A stretch of DNA of 31,723 bases from an uncultured Clostridia bacterium (GTDB taxonomy: Bacteria; Bacillota; Clostridia; Christensenellales; Borkfalkiaceae). The notes under the pieces were generated by a model, which ran no database searches, had not been told where the DNA came from, and was given only the letters and a program-made list of their open reading frames with translations. Made by a program: the position numbers and the translations under genes. The stretch covers positions 1 to 31,723 of the forward strand of contig CAKQSB010000020.1 in NCBI GenBank assembly GCA_934271735.1, in the 5' to 3' direction. Numbering within the stretch: position 1 is the first letter of the stretch; every line of letters begins with the position of its first letter. Positions 7,425 through 16,634 of this stretch are shown here, one piece after another.

Positions 7425-9607
7425 TTGAAATCTTCACCTTGTTCGTTTAAAACGTCTATGATTTTCGTTAGTTCGTCCTCGGACATTTTGTTGTTGCTCA
7501 TCGTTACGAGCTGACGAAGCTGCAGACTTTCCGCAACGCGCGAAAAGAAGGTTTCACCTTCTATATGACCGTTTTTTATCGAAAACGGATAGTTATCGTC
7601 GTCGCCTATTATGCAGCCTATTATCGCTTTTTTAAGTTCTTTTTCAGTTACTTTTGCGCCTTTTTCGCTTTTAATCAGTTCGCCTATCGTCGTGTAGCGG
7701 TCGATTTTGAAAACAGGATTTAACGATATTTCTTCGCCGAAAAGCTCCTTCGTTGCGTCCGAATTAACACTTAAGCGGACTTTCCCTTTACGCAGAACGA
7801 ATCTGTCCTTTTTTATTTCGAAGCTCGTAAATTCCGAAGTCGGAACAAATACCGAAACCTGCTTTTCTTCGCCGCGGTTAAGATGAATTTTATCGAAACC
7901 GACGAGCTTTATAACGGGATCCCCGTTTTTACCGTCGCCGCTTAAATAAATCTGCACAACCTCTTTTCCGTCGTAATCGCCGACGTTTTTCACATTTACG
8001 CTTACCGTTACGCCGTCATCGTTTTCCGATATCGAAGATTTGTCGATTTTAAAATCGGAATAGACAAAGTCTGTATAAGAAAGCCCGAAGCCGAACGGAT
8101 ATGCGACGGCTATGCCGTTTTTAACGTAATAACGATAGCCGACAGAAGTTCCTTCTCTGTAAAAAATCTCGTCGTCGTTTTCTTCGCCGAAAGCGTAGCT
8201 GTCGGAAAGGTCTTTAACGAAGGTTTCCGTAAGTCTTCCGCAAGGATTGATCTCGCCCGATAAAACGAGCGAAATCGCCTTGCCCGCCGTCTGCCCCGCA
8301 AAATAACTTTCGATTATCGACGATGAGTATTTTTCGATTTCTTCCGTTTTGATAACAGAACCGTTTATCAGAACGGTCACTATGTTTTTGTTGTGTTTAT
8401 ATATTTCTTCGAGAATCTCGCAATCGATGTCAATGTTTTCTCTGTCGAAGCCCTCGCTGCTCGTTTTTCCGCGAAGAAAAACTATTACCGCATCGTATTT
8501 TTCAATCTCCTCGGAAGGTTTGTCGAAATACGTCGCGTTTTTGAAAGCTTTTTCGATTTCTTCTTTGACACTCGTATAATCGTCGCCGAAAACTTCGGCG
8601 CAACCACCGCCGCAGAAAACGCCTTCGTTGGCAGCAGAACCGACAACGGCAAGTTTCAAGTCTTTATTAAGCGGCAAAAGCCCGTTGTTTTTCAAAAGGA
8701 CGATGCTTTCCGCCGCAATGCGTGAAACGTCCTTTTTTAACGCAGCTTGTTTTTCGCCCGAGCAAAAAGCAATGAGCTTTAAAATCTTATTTACGCTTTC
8801 GTTTATTTTTTCGATCGGGATCTTTCCCAAGGCTATATCGTGGATTACGTCGGCGTGAGTTTTTTTGTCCGACCCCGGCATTTCGAGGTCTCCCGCCGCC
8901 GCTAAAAACTCGCTTCTTTTATCAGTTCCGCCCCAGTCCGAAACGACAACGCCGGTAAACCCGAAGTCGTTTCTAAGCATAGTTTTTAACTCGTTATTGA
9001 TATACGCAAAATGCCCGTTAACGAAGTTATAGGCAGACATTAGACACTTCGGCTCTGCATTTTTTATAACCGTTTCAAACGGTTTTTCATACACTTCACG
9101 AAGAGTTTTTTTATCGATGTTTACGCTGTAAGCGTACCTTCCGTTCTCGCGGTCGTTGCAAACGAAATGCTTTACGCAAGCGGCAACCCCGCGGCTCTGG
9201 ACTCCCTTAACAAACTCGGAAGCAAGCGCGCCGGTAAGAAAAGGATCCTCGGAAAAATATTCAAAATTTCTTCCGCCCGTAGGCGTGCGTTTTATGTTCA
9301 CACCCGGCGCAAGCAAAACGTCCACGCCGTGAGATACGGCATCATCGCCGAGATACTGCCCGATTTTAAACATCGCTTCTCTATCCCAACCGCAAGATAA
9401 AAGGCAAAGATTGGGATAAGACATGGCGGGTGAACCGTCGCGGATTCCGTGAGGTCCGTCGCGAAGCGTTAAAGCTCTCACTCCGAGCCTTTCAATGGCT
9501 TTCGTATGCCAGACGTTATCGCCCGATAAAAGCGACGCTTTTTCATCTAATGTCAGATCATCCGCCTTTATATCCGATATGTTTTTTTTAGTTTTCTTAT
9601 TATTCAT
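7421..9607 (-). CDS. GH3 beta-glycosidase
   Basis: A 728-residue protein with GH3 domain order: TIM barrel (about 15-285), alpha/beta sandwich (about 295-500) and C-terminal fibronectin III-like domain (about 560-640). DGPHGIR (50-56), KHFVCNDRENGR (146-157) and the nucleophile D224 in VVVSDWGGT are the family motifs, and the sequence around YPFGFGLSYTDF precedes the FnIII domain as usual. There is no signal peptide, so it acts on sugars inside the cell. The likely activity is beta-glucosidase; xylosidase or related activities are possible. Its start overlaps the end of the ADP-ribosylglycohydrolase-like gene by 8 bases and its stop overlaps the GH2 start. The last 75 residues are an extra tail of unknown role. 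Confidence 0.9.
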   Translation of the reverse strand: MNNKKTKKNISDIKADDLTLDEKASLLSGDNVWHTKAIERLGVRALTLRDGPHGIRDGSPAMSYPNLCLLSCGWDREAMFKIGQYLGDDAVSHGVDVLLAPGVNIKRTPTGGRNFEYFSEDPFLTGALASEFVKGVQSRGVAACVKHFVCNDRENGRYAYSVNIDKKTLREVYEKPFETVIKNAEPKCLMSAYNFVNGHFAYINNELKTMLRNDFGFTGVVVSDWGGTDKRSEFLAAAGDLEMPGSDKKTHADVIHDIALGKIPIEKINESVNKILKLIAFCSGEKQAALKKDVSRIAAESIVLLKNNGLLPLNKDLKLAVVGSAANEGVFCGGGCAEVFGDDYTSVKEEIEKAFKNATYFDKPSEEIEKYDAVIVFLRGKTSSEGFDRENIDIDCEILEEIYKHNKNIVTVLINGSVIKTEEIEKYSSSIIESYFAGQTAGKAISLVLSGEINPCGRLTETFVKDLSDSYAFGEENDDEIFYREGTSVGYRYYVKNGIAVAYPFGFGLSYTDFVYSDFKIDKSSISENDDGVTVSVNVKNVGDYDGKEVVQIYLSGDGKNGDPVIKLVGFDKIHLNRGEEKQVSVFVPTSEFTSFEIKKDRFVLRKGKVRLSVNSDATKELFGEEISLNPVFKIDRYTTIGELIKSEKGAKVTEKELKKAIIGCIIGDDDNYPFSIKNGHIEGETFFSRVAESLQLRQLVTMSNNKMSEDELTKIIDVLNEQGEDFK

Positions 9608-11183
9608 TTGTTACGTCTCTCGAATCGGCAACGATAAGTTTTGCCCTTATCGTTCCGAACGAATGTCTGCCGCCAAGCTCCACAATAACGTAAACTTCCT
9701 CGGTTGCCGAATGATTTTCGTTAAGCGTTACGAAAAAGCTTTGTTTTGCCTCATAGCGATAGATATTCTGCAACGGAAGAGCAAATTCGCCGCCGCCCGC
9801 AACGGTCAAGCCGCCGCTTGTCATAACCTTCACGTTTGCCCAAAGTTGGGAACGCGCCACGCCGTTGTTTATAAGCGTAAGATCAAAGCCGAAACTTTCC
9901 CCGGCCTTGATATACGGTTCTTTTTCATAGGTAAGAACGGCTTTGAAAACGGGAAATTCTTCAAACTCCGCCCATTTCGGGAGCCTTGATAGCTCGTTTA
10001 TATCGAATTTCCTCTCCCCTCTGTTACGCCACAGATTTCTTTTGAAAATCTCGTACGGAGGACAGAAAAGTTCGTCGCCGTCAAGCCCTTTAACTTCATA
10101 AATTTCTTCGCAGAAGGTTACGAGCGGTTCGCAAAGATAATCGGGTTTTAAAAATGAAGGAATAACCCTTAAAATTCCGTCGGTAAATTCCGAAACGGTT
10201 TTCGGGCAGAAAAAGCCCCATTCGGAGAGATCGATGCAACAGGTGTTGATAACCCCGTCAAGCACGTCCGTCCATTTTTTCGGCAAGCCCTCGTCGCCGA
10301 GAATTATCCCGAGAAGTGCGCCCGCAAAGCCCGCCGAACAATCGGTATCTTCGCCGCAATTGACCGCGGTGCAGATCGTTTTTCCGAAATCGCCCTCGCC
10401 GTAGTAAAGCCCGATTGCGGCGATCCCTATGTTATTCGGCGCGTCGCAACCCGCTTTCGAGGTCTTCTCCTCTTCCGTCATTTCGGAAAGAGGCTTGCAC
10501 TGAAGCCCGAACGACCCCGGTACTTCTTTGAAAAGTTTCTCTCTCGCCTGTTGCCAGGAAAGCCCACGTTTATAAGAGTCTCTCGCAATTTTAACGGCTT
10601 TCGTCACAAGACAATTTTCGGGAATATAACTTAAACCTATTTCGATTACTTTTTCGATATCGTCAACCGCAAACGCCGCGCTCTCCGCCGCCGCGCAAAA
10701 AACCTCCCCGTACACACCCTCGCCGTAATGATCTACCGAAGAATCGTAAAATGCGTAAACCGAAGCGACTTCGGGATGAGCGGGCGCGAGACACGCCCAG
10801 ATTTCGCTGCGGATAAAGCTTCCGCAACTTTCGCCGTAAGCGTTTTCGAGTCTGCCGCTTACCCCTGCGGAAAACCCCCGGGAAAGGTTAGCCTTCGCCG
10901 TGCCGTATTCCGACCAACGCGGGTAAATGTAGGTAAGCCAATACTCCGCCAAAATGTTTTTATCGACTTCCGAGCCGAATTTCATCGCGGCGTTGAGCCA
11001 GACTATCTGCAAATCGAGATCGTCGTTCGGCGGAGGATTTTTATCGATATTTTTCTGAACGTAAAAATTTACGTCGTTTATTCTCCTTAAACATTCAAAC
11101 GGCGCGCCGAGCGTTCCGCCCACGTTTTTGCCGTTGAAACAGCCTTTTATTTTATCTTTTAATTGTGTGTAGTTAAGTTTCAT
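9600..11183 (-). CDS. ADP-ribosylglycohydrolase-family protein with C-terminal beta domain
   Basis: Residues 1-340 carry the ADP-ribosylglycohydrolase (DraG/ARH) fold signatures: GKNVGGTLGAP (18-28), PNDDLDLQ (52-59) in the position of the first metal-binding motif, and NCGEDTDCSAGFAGALLG (275-292) for the second, where the acidic residues bind two metal ions. About 130 further residues (roughly 400-527) look like an Ig-like beta domain. There is no signal peptide. Members of this family recur in glycan-degradation operons of gut bacteria, where the natural substrate is unknown; an N- or O-glycosidic bond of a sugar is as plausible as ADP-ribose. The start codon shares one base with the DUF4838 stop (TAATG), so translation is coupled. 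Confidence 0.8.
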   Translation of the reverse strand: MKLNYTQLKDKIKGCFNGKNVGGTLGAPFECLRRINDVNFYVQKNIDKNPPPNDDLDLQIVWLNAAMKFGSEVDKNILAEYWLTYIYPRWSEYGTAKANLSRGFSAGVSGRLENAYGESCGSFIRSEIWACLAPAHPEVASVYAFYDSSVDHYGEGVYGEVFCAAAESAAFAVDDIEKVIEIGLSYIPENCLVTKAVKIARDSYKRGLSWQQAREKLFKEVPGSFGLQCKPLSEMTEEEKTSKAGCDAPNNIGIAAIGLYYGEGDFGKTICTAVNCGEDTDCSAGFAGALLGIILGDEGLPKKWTDVLDGVINTCCIDLSEWGFFCPKTVSEFTDGILRVIPSFLKPDYLCEPLVTFCEEIYEVKGLDGDELFCPPYEIFKRNLWRNRGERKFDINELSRLPKWAEFEEFPVFKAVLTYEKEPYIKAGESFGFDLTLINNGVARSQLWANVKVMTSGGLTVAGGGEFALPLQNIYRYEAKQSFFVTLNENHSATEEVYVIVELGGRHSFGTIRAKLIVADSRDVTNE

Positions 11184-13171
11184 TACGCTATTCCGTTGTT
11201 GGCTTTGAACTGATTTAAAAGCGAACCCTCGCTGTACCTCGTGAATCCGAGCGACGAAAGCTCGGACAATACCTCGTCCGTGTAAGCCCTATACCCCGAC
11301 TGATCGTCGAAATAATAGCTGTTGTAGTTATACATTATCATAAACTTAGTCGGCGCGCGGACGATTTTAAGCCTTCTTACAAGTTCGACTTTCTCGCTTT
11401 CCTCCATATCGGAAGCCGAAATTTTATCGATAGCCGCCGTCATAAGTTCTTCCTCTTTCAAAAGGAAGGAAAGATCGTAATATTTCGCGTTGGATCTGTC
11501 CGTTCCGAGCTTTAAGGTGTAATCGGGGAATCTGTCGAACAACGCGCGGTAATACAAATCGTAATCGGTTTTGTATTTCTTTACGTAATCCTTCGCCGCG
11601 CCGTAATAATACGTTATAAACTCGTCGGTAAGCTCGCCCACGCTTCTGCCCGTATTCCACATAAGCTTTGAAGCGACGTACGCCTCGAGATTAGCCTGCC
11701 AGCCGACTTTTTCGTTCTGAGCCGACTGCATAAGGAGGTACTCCACACCCACTTCTTTATACAGCCTTAAATTTTCCTTCCAGGTCTGCATCGTGGGATA
11801 ATAATTGAAATAATTGTAGTAATCGATATGATAATCCCACGCCATAAAGTGCTTTGTCACCGCGCTCCAGGACTTGTAAAGCGTTCTGTATTTCGCAATC
11901 TGCGCCGAATCCTCGAGCGAAAAATAGTTATTGCAAAAGTACGTTGCCATACGGATATAAACGTTATCTTCCGCAACGACGGTGTCATCTATCGGTTTAT
12001 ATGCCCCTTCGGAATCGATCGTTACGGGGGCTTCCTCGGAATACTGATAAGCGAACGTGACGACTTTTATTTTTCTGCCGTTAAGCTCTGCGTCCGCCCA
12101 TTTCTGAATTTCCCTTGCGAGAATGTTCACGAACCTTACGTTCACGCCGCCTCTCGTATATTTTTCCGCTGCTGCGATACATTTAGCGCAGGCGCAGCAT
12201 TTCTGCGTGTCCTGCTGGCTGAACATAAAATATTCCGTGTCCCCGCTCGATTCCGAAACGAATTTTTTTAGCGATTCGAGCGCGATTTTTATCGGGCTCA
12301 ATTCCACGCTTTCGTCGATTTCGCCGCTTTCCGTTATGCCGTAAGTCTGACAGATTTCGACGGGCGTACCGTTTACCATCGAGAAAAACTCGGGGTGTTT
12401 GGCGGCGTATTCCGTGGAAACGTACGCAAGCGAATTGTGGTTTGCCGCAACGTCCTTTGTTTTATACCAGCCGATGTTTCCGCCGAATTTATCTCCGACC
12501 GTGTGATACTCGTTCACGAATCTGAGCTTGGACATAAAGTCCTTATCGTTGTTGTAACCGCCGATCATAAAGTTGCGGTAACGGAAATCGGGAGCTTCTT
12601 CTATATCGGGGCTTTCGATTTCGCATTTGTCGATTTTCGGGATATACTCGTAGTCGTAAGTTAAAAACTTAACTCCGAGATACTTCTCGATAAACTCATA
12701 CGCGCCGTATAAAGTGCCTCTTGCCGTCGATCCGTTGATAAAAATGCCGTTCCCGACCGATTTGATTATAAACCCGTCGCCTTTAAGTGCGGAATAATCT
12801 GCCGAAACGCCCGATTTTTCAAGCGCGCTCGTGTTACCGACCGAAACTATTTTCGCATTTTTGTCGTAAACGACGAAACGGCTTTGCTTTACGGGAATTT
12901 TTACGCCCGAAACCTTATAAACGTACTTTGAAATGTTATCCGCGGCGTTCTTCTCGGCTTCTTTGGCCTTGTCGGGATAAATAATCGTATACTCAGTCGT
13001 GTTGTTTTTAAAAATAGTCATCTTTTCGCTCCGCTCGCTCTCGCCGCCTTTATCCGACGCCGAAGGCTTCTCGCTCTCCGGCGTATCGTTCTTTTTTCCG
13101 CAGCCCGTCTGCATAAACAATGTCGCTATAACGAGCATACACGCTAAAATTTTAAATAAAATCTTTCTCAT
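11183..13171 (-). CDS. DUF4838 lipoprotein, putative surface glycosidase
   Basis: A 662-residue protein with a lipoprotein signal peptide (lipobox ending TGC, acylated C24) and a Ser/Glu-rich linker (about 30-50). Residues 58-175 resemble the non-catalytic N-terminal domain of GH67/GH20-type enzymes (GDGFIIKS, then GTLYGAYEFIEKYLGVKFLT). The following region fits DUF4838, with a cysteine cluster CCACAKC at 325-331 typical of the family, and aromatic-rich segments AWDYHIDYYNYFNYYP. The family is associated with polysaccharide degradation but has no well-established activity. It would sit on the outer face of the membrane and act before import. It starts 4 bases after the Ig/lectin gene with an AAGGTGA ribosome binding site. 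Confidence 0.8.
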   Translation of the reverse strand: MRKILFKILACMLVIATLFMQTGCGKKNDTPESEKPSASDKGGESERSEKMTIFKNNTTEYTIIYPDKAKEAEKNAADNISKYVYKVSGVKIPVKQSRFVVYDKNAKIVSVGNTSALEKSGVSADYSALKGDGFIIKSVGNGIFINGSTARGTLYGAYEFIEKYLGVKFLTYDYEYIPKIDKCEIESPDIEEAPDFRYRNFMIGGYNNDKDFMSKLRFVNEYHTVGDKFGGNIGWYKTKDVAANHNSLAYVSTEYAAKHPEFFSMVNGTPVEICQTYGITESGEIDESVELSPIKIALESLKKFVSESSGDTEYFMFSQQDTQKCCACAKCIAAAEKYTRGGVNVRFVNILAREIQKWADAELNGRKIKVVTFAYQYSEEAPVTIDSEGAYKPIDDTVVAEDNVYIRMATYFCNNYFSLEDSAQIAKYRTLYKSWSAVTKHFMAWDYHIDYYNYFNYYPTMQTWKENLRLYKEVGVEYLLMQSAQNEKVGWQANLEAYVASKLMWNTGRSVGELTDEFITYYYGAAKDYVKKYKTDYDLYYRALFDRFPDYTLKLGTDRSNAKYYDLSFLLKEEELMTAAIDKISASDMEESEKVELVRRLKIVRAPTKFMIMYNYNSYYFDDQSGYRAYTDEVLSELSSLGFTRYSEGSLLNQFKANNGIA

Positions 13172-13175
13172 CGCT

Positions 13176-16100
13176 TCACCTTACCACGTTGAATTTACGG
13201 ATTTTATAGGAAATGTTCATCGAAGCGTCGAACGCGTAAACAATGAACTCATACTCGCCTTCCGCTCTTAATTTCACGCTTTCGCCTGCGGTTACCTTAA
13301 CGAGCTTTTCGTCTGTGTTTTTAAGATACAGATAGACGGTGAGCGGATCGAAATCGTCATCCAAAGCCGATTTATCGTCGGTAACCGAAACCTCGGGAAC
13401 AACGAAATCCTCGCCGATTTTATACGTCTCTTTTACGCTCGGCATTTCGATTACGGGAGCGGTTTTATCCGCTACGTAAAGACGGAAGGTCTTTTTCACG
13501 GTATTATACGAGCCGTCCGTAAGCTCGAAAACAAGCTGATAATATCCGTAAGACTCAAGCTTTATTTCTGTGCCCGCTTCGGGTATTACGTTGTTTAAAA
13601 TAACTTTGCCGTTCGGAGCTTTGACGGTGAGCTTTGCTTCCGCTTTGCCCGAAAGGACGTCTCCGAAACACATTTTCGGCAAAACGAACGTTTCGCCTTT
13701 TTCGTATTCCGATTTTAGCTCGGACGTAAAGCCGACGATCGCGGGAGCGTCGTCGCCCGATTTCGTGTAAGAGTTAAAACTCTGATTTCCGATGTAATTT
13801 ACGATAACCGAGCTTTGCGATTTAACGCCGACGGTTTTTATCGTCATATAAACGCTTCCGCCGTCGAAGCCCGTGAAATTTCTGCCCGAATCGAACGAAG
13901 TTATCTTTGCCGCTTCGCTTCCGCCGATTCTCACCGTGCCGCTTACGGAGAACGCAATCGTCGCCGAATCGTATTTTCTGCCGTTATACGCGCTGAGCGA
14001 ATTGAAAGTCCCGCTTTCGAGCGAAACATTATACGTTTTTTCGCCGAGCTTAAGCTTCGCCTTGCCCGATTTTATCGAAGAAAACGCAAGACTGACCTTC
14101 TCTTCGGGGTTCTTTGCCGAAGCTATTTCCACCGAAACGGAAGAGAATTTCATTGAATCCTCCAAAAACGTCAGCTTTGCGGAAAAGTCGTAAAACGGCA
14201 CCGCGTAAGGCGTTTTTATCGAAAAGTCGCTTGCTGCCGAGAACGTGAGACCCGTTTCGAAAAATTCGCGGGTTACGCTTGCGCCTTTTACTATAAGAGC
14301 TTCCGAAATATCGGTTAATTTTGCAGGGATAACCGCAATCGTATACGTTTCGGCAAGACTTCCGTCGTTGTTTTTGGCGATTATTTCTACTTCCGACGCG
14401 TCCTTCGGAACCGTGTAATTACCCGAAACTTTTACTCCGCCGATATAAAGTTCGGCAGGCTTTTCAAAGCCGATTTCGCCGTACTTCGAATAATCGAGAA
14501 TTTTAATTTCGGGAAGCGTTACCCTTTCTCCCGCCTTATACGCTGCGGGAAAATTTTCGCACACGAAGAATATTTTGTTCATATCAACCTTAACGGTGTA
14601 CGATACGGTTTTTACAAAACCCAATTCGTCGGTTACGGTGATTCTTACTTTTACGTTACCTTTGCCGTTTAAAATCACTCTGTCGCCCGGGACTAAGGAA
14701 AATTCCGCGCCGTCGTAAGATATTTTATACGTCGTTTCAAGCGTTCCCGTACCGCCCGAAACGGTAGCTTCGGGAAGCACGAAATCATCGCGGACGGGAA
14801 GAGTTTCTACTGCGTTCGTTTCTATAGTTATGTCGTTGGGCGAGGAAATCACTTCAAATTCGTAATATTTAACGATCTCGTTTCCGAAATTATCTCTGCC
14901 CGAAAACGCCGCTCTGTATTTCCCGCTGTTTTTCGGGGTGAATACGTCGCCCGTAAGCGTACCGTCGGTTGCCGTTACGGCTCTGTAAATTCCTCCGTCC
15001 GAAACCTCGAGCGTTCTTTTAACGTCCACCGCTCCGAACACAACGTCGTAACCCGCCGCAACGGGAAGCTTGTAGCCGTAACCAACCACGCCCGTTTCGA
15101 CGCCTCCTGTTTTCGTTATCTGAATCGCGCCGTCGTTTTTGAAGTCCGCAGCCGAAATTTCGTTAAGCTTTTTGCCGCCTATTTCGGAAACGACTATTCC
15201 CCCGCCGTCCGAAACGACAAATTCCGCACTGAGATAAACCTCTGCTCCCTTAAATCCGCCGAACGGCTTCCAGTTTTTAAGCTCGTCGGTGTTATCCGCG
15301 TCGAGAACCTTGTAATTCGGCGTGTTTTTGTTTATCGCCGAATAGACGGTAAGTTCGTCGTAGTCGTAACGAAAATTGAAGGGCACACAGTTTTTGTTGT
15401 ATACGTTGGTAAAATTATGGAACACGACCGCGCCGTAAGTGTTTCTTACAACGCCCTTATCCGCCGACTCGTTGGATATGGCGACGGAAATATCGTCGTA
15501 CTCAACGAGCATATAGCTTAAATGATCGTTCCACGGGTTAAGCCACCAGTAAACCGAAAGGGTGTTCGTTTCGTCGTAAACGTCGGTAAGCGTTATTCTC
15601 ACCTGAGATATCGCGCCCGCTTTTTTGCCGTAAGGCTGAAATTCGATTATATTTGTTTTCGTTTCCGAAAGCTTTTTTAAATCGAGAGTTTTCGCATACG
15701 TCGTGACGCTGCCCGAATTTCCTTTGAGAAGCACTCCCGTTTTTTCGACGTTTGCTCCCGAGGGGTAAGAAACGTTTTCCTTAACGCTCACGCCCGAGCC
15801 CGTGAAAAGGCTTTGCGTTTTGTACGAAACGTTAATCGAAACGCTTCTTTTTATCGTTTGCCCGTTTATTTCGGCGGAAAACGTGAGAATGCTCTCGCCG
15901 TCGATTCTCGGAGTGAAAACGCCGCCCGTAAGCTCGGTTTTGCCTATTTTATCCGAAAGCTCGGCTTCGCATTCGTAAAGCGCGCCGCCGTAATAACCGT
16001 AGGTTTCCTCGAGAGAAATACTTTCGCCGAAAGCTATTTCTTTCGGGAAGTTTTGCATGACGATAACGGGATCATTTGTGACGGTTACGATCGAAGAATA

Positions 16101-16634
16101 AACCGTTTCAAGCCCGAAAACGTCGGTGAAAACGTAATTCACGCTCCACTGCCCGCTTTTTCCAAACATAAATTTCTTATCCGAACCCGAAACCTCGCTC
16201 GCTTCGTTTCCGAGAACGAATCTTACAACGTACTCGTCGTAATCTTTGATTTCGCTTTTACCTACAGCATCCGGAAGATAAATAATTTCGCCTTCGCTCA
16301 TCGCGGCGGGCAATTCTCCGCCTATTTCTATCGAAACCGCAGGAGCCGTTTTGTAAACCTTCAGAACGGAAAGACCGCTCTTGTATTTAATAACATAATC
16401 GCCTTCGTAAACGGCTTTAAAGCTTCCGTCGGTTACCGTTACTTCGTCTCCCGACGGGTCAACGACCTCGATTAAATTACCGTAATCGGGAACGGAAAAC
16501 TTACGTCCGCGAAGAGCATAATAGGTGTTATCGTAGACGTTATCCGCCTCGGCGTTAAAGGGCATCGATATTAAAATGCCCGCCGATAAGGCGATTATCA
16601 CCACGATTGCTAAAATTAAATTTCTTTTTTTCAC
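13176..16634 (-). CDS. Large secreted protein with Ig-like repeats and two lectin-like domains
   Basis: 1152 residues with a signal peptide likely cut after AEA (residue 30); no LPXTG motif or C-terminal membrane segment is seen. Ig-like repeats share a GExhxLPE turn, at about 114, 203, 702, 980 and 1074, with a variant at 615. Two copies of a roughly 200-residue beta-rich domain (about 281-492 and 781-952) end alike: GFKGAEVYLSAEF and GFDGGSVYMTIKT. They look like ConA/jelly-roll carbohydrate-binding domains. The start codon is GTG at 16634, overlapping the permease stop (GTGA), with AGGAGG at 16644-16649. Position between transporter and DUF4838 lipoprotein suggests a glycan-binding or scaffolding role. 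No enzyme signature is seen. Confidence 0.75.
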   Translation of the reverse strand: MKKRNLILAIVVIIALSAGILISMPFNAEADNVYDNTYYALRGRKFSVPDYGNLIEVVDPSGDEVTVTDGSFKAVYEGDYVIKYKSGLSVLKVYKTAPAVSIEIGGELPAAMSEGEIIYLPDAVGKSEIKDYDEYVVRFVLGNEASEVSGSDKKFMFGKSGQWSVNYVFTDVFGLETVYSSIVTVTNDPVIVMQNFPKEIAFGESISLEETYGYYGGALYECEAELSDKIGKTELTGGVFTPRIDGESILTFSAEINGQTIKRSVSINVSYKTQSLFTGSGVSVKENVSYPSGANVEKTGVLLKGNSGSVTTYAKTLDLKKLSETKTNIIEFQPYGKKAGAISQVRITLTDVYDETNTLSVYWWLNPWNDHLSYMLVEYDDISVAISNESADKGVVRNTYGAVVFHNFTNVYNKNCVPFNFRYDYDELTVYSAINKNTPNYKVLDADNTDELKNWKPFGGFKGAEVYLSAEFVVSDGGGIVVSEIGGKKLNEISAADFKNDGAIQITKTGGVETGVVGYGYKLPVAAGYDVVFGAVDVKRTLEVSDGGIYRAVTATDGTLTGDVFTPKNSGKYRAAFSGRDNFGNEIVKYYEFEVISSPNDITIETNAVETLPVRDDFVLPEATVSGGTGTLETTYKISYDGAEFSLVPGDRVILNGKGNVKVRITVTDELGFVKTVSYTVKVDMNKIFFVCENFPAAYKAGERVTLPEIKILDYSKYGEIGFEKPAELYIGGVKVSGNYTVPKDASEVEIIAKNNDGSLAETYTIAVIPAKLTDISEALIVKGASVTREFFETGLTFSAASDFSIKTPYAVPFYDFSAKLTFLEDSMKFSSVSVEIASAKNPEEKVSLAFSSIKSGKAKLKLGEKTYNVSLESGTFNSLSAYNGRKYDSATIAFSVSGTVRIGGSEAAKITSFDSGRNFTGFDGGSVYMTIKTVGVKSQSSVIVNYIGNQSFNSYTKSGDDAPAIVGFTSELKSEYEKGETFVLPKMCFGDVLSGKAEAKLTVKAPNGKVILNNVIPEAGTEIKLESYGYYQLVFELTDGSYNTVKKTFRLYVADKTAPVIEMPSVKETYKIGEDFVVPEVSVTDDKSALDDDFDPLTVYLYLKNTDEKLVKVTAGESVKLRAEGEYEFIVYAFDASMNISYKIRKFNVVR

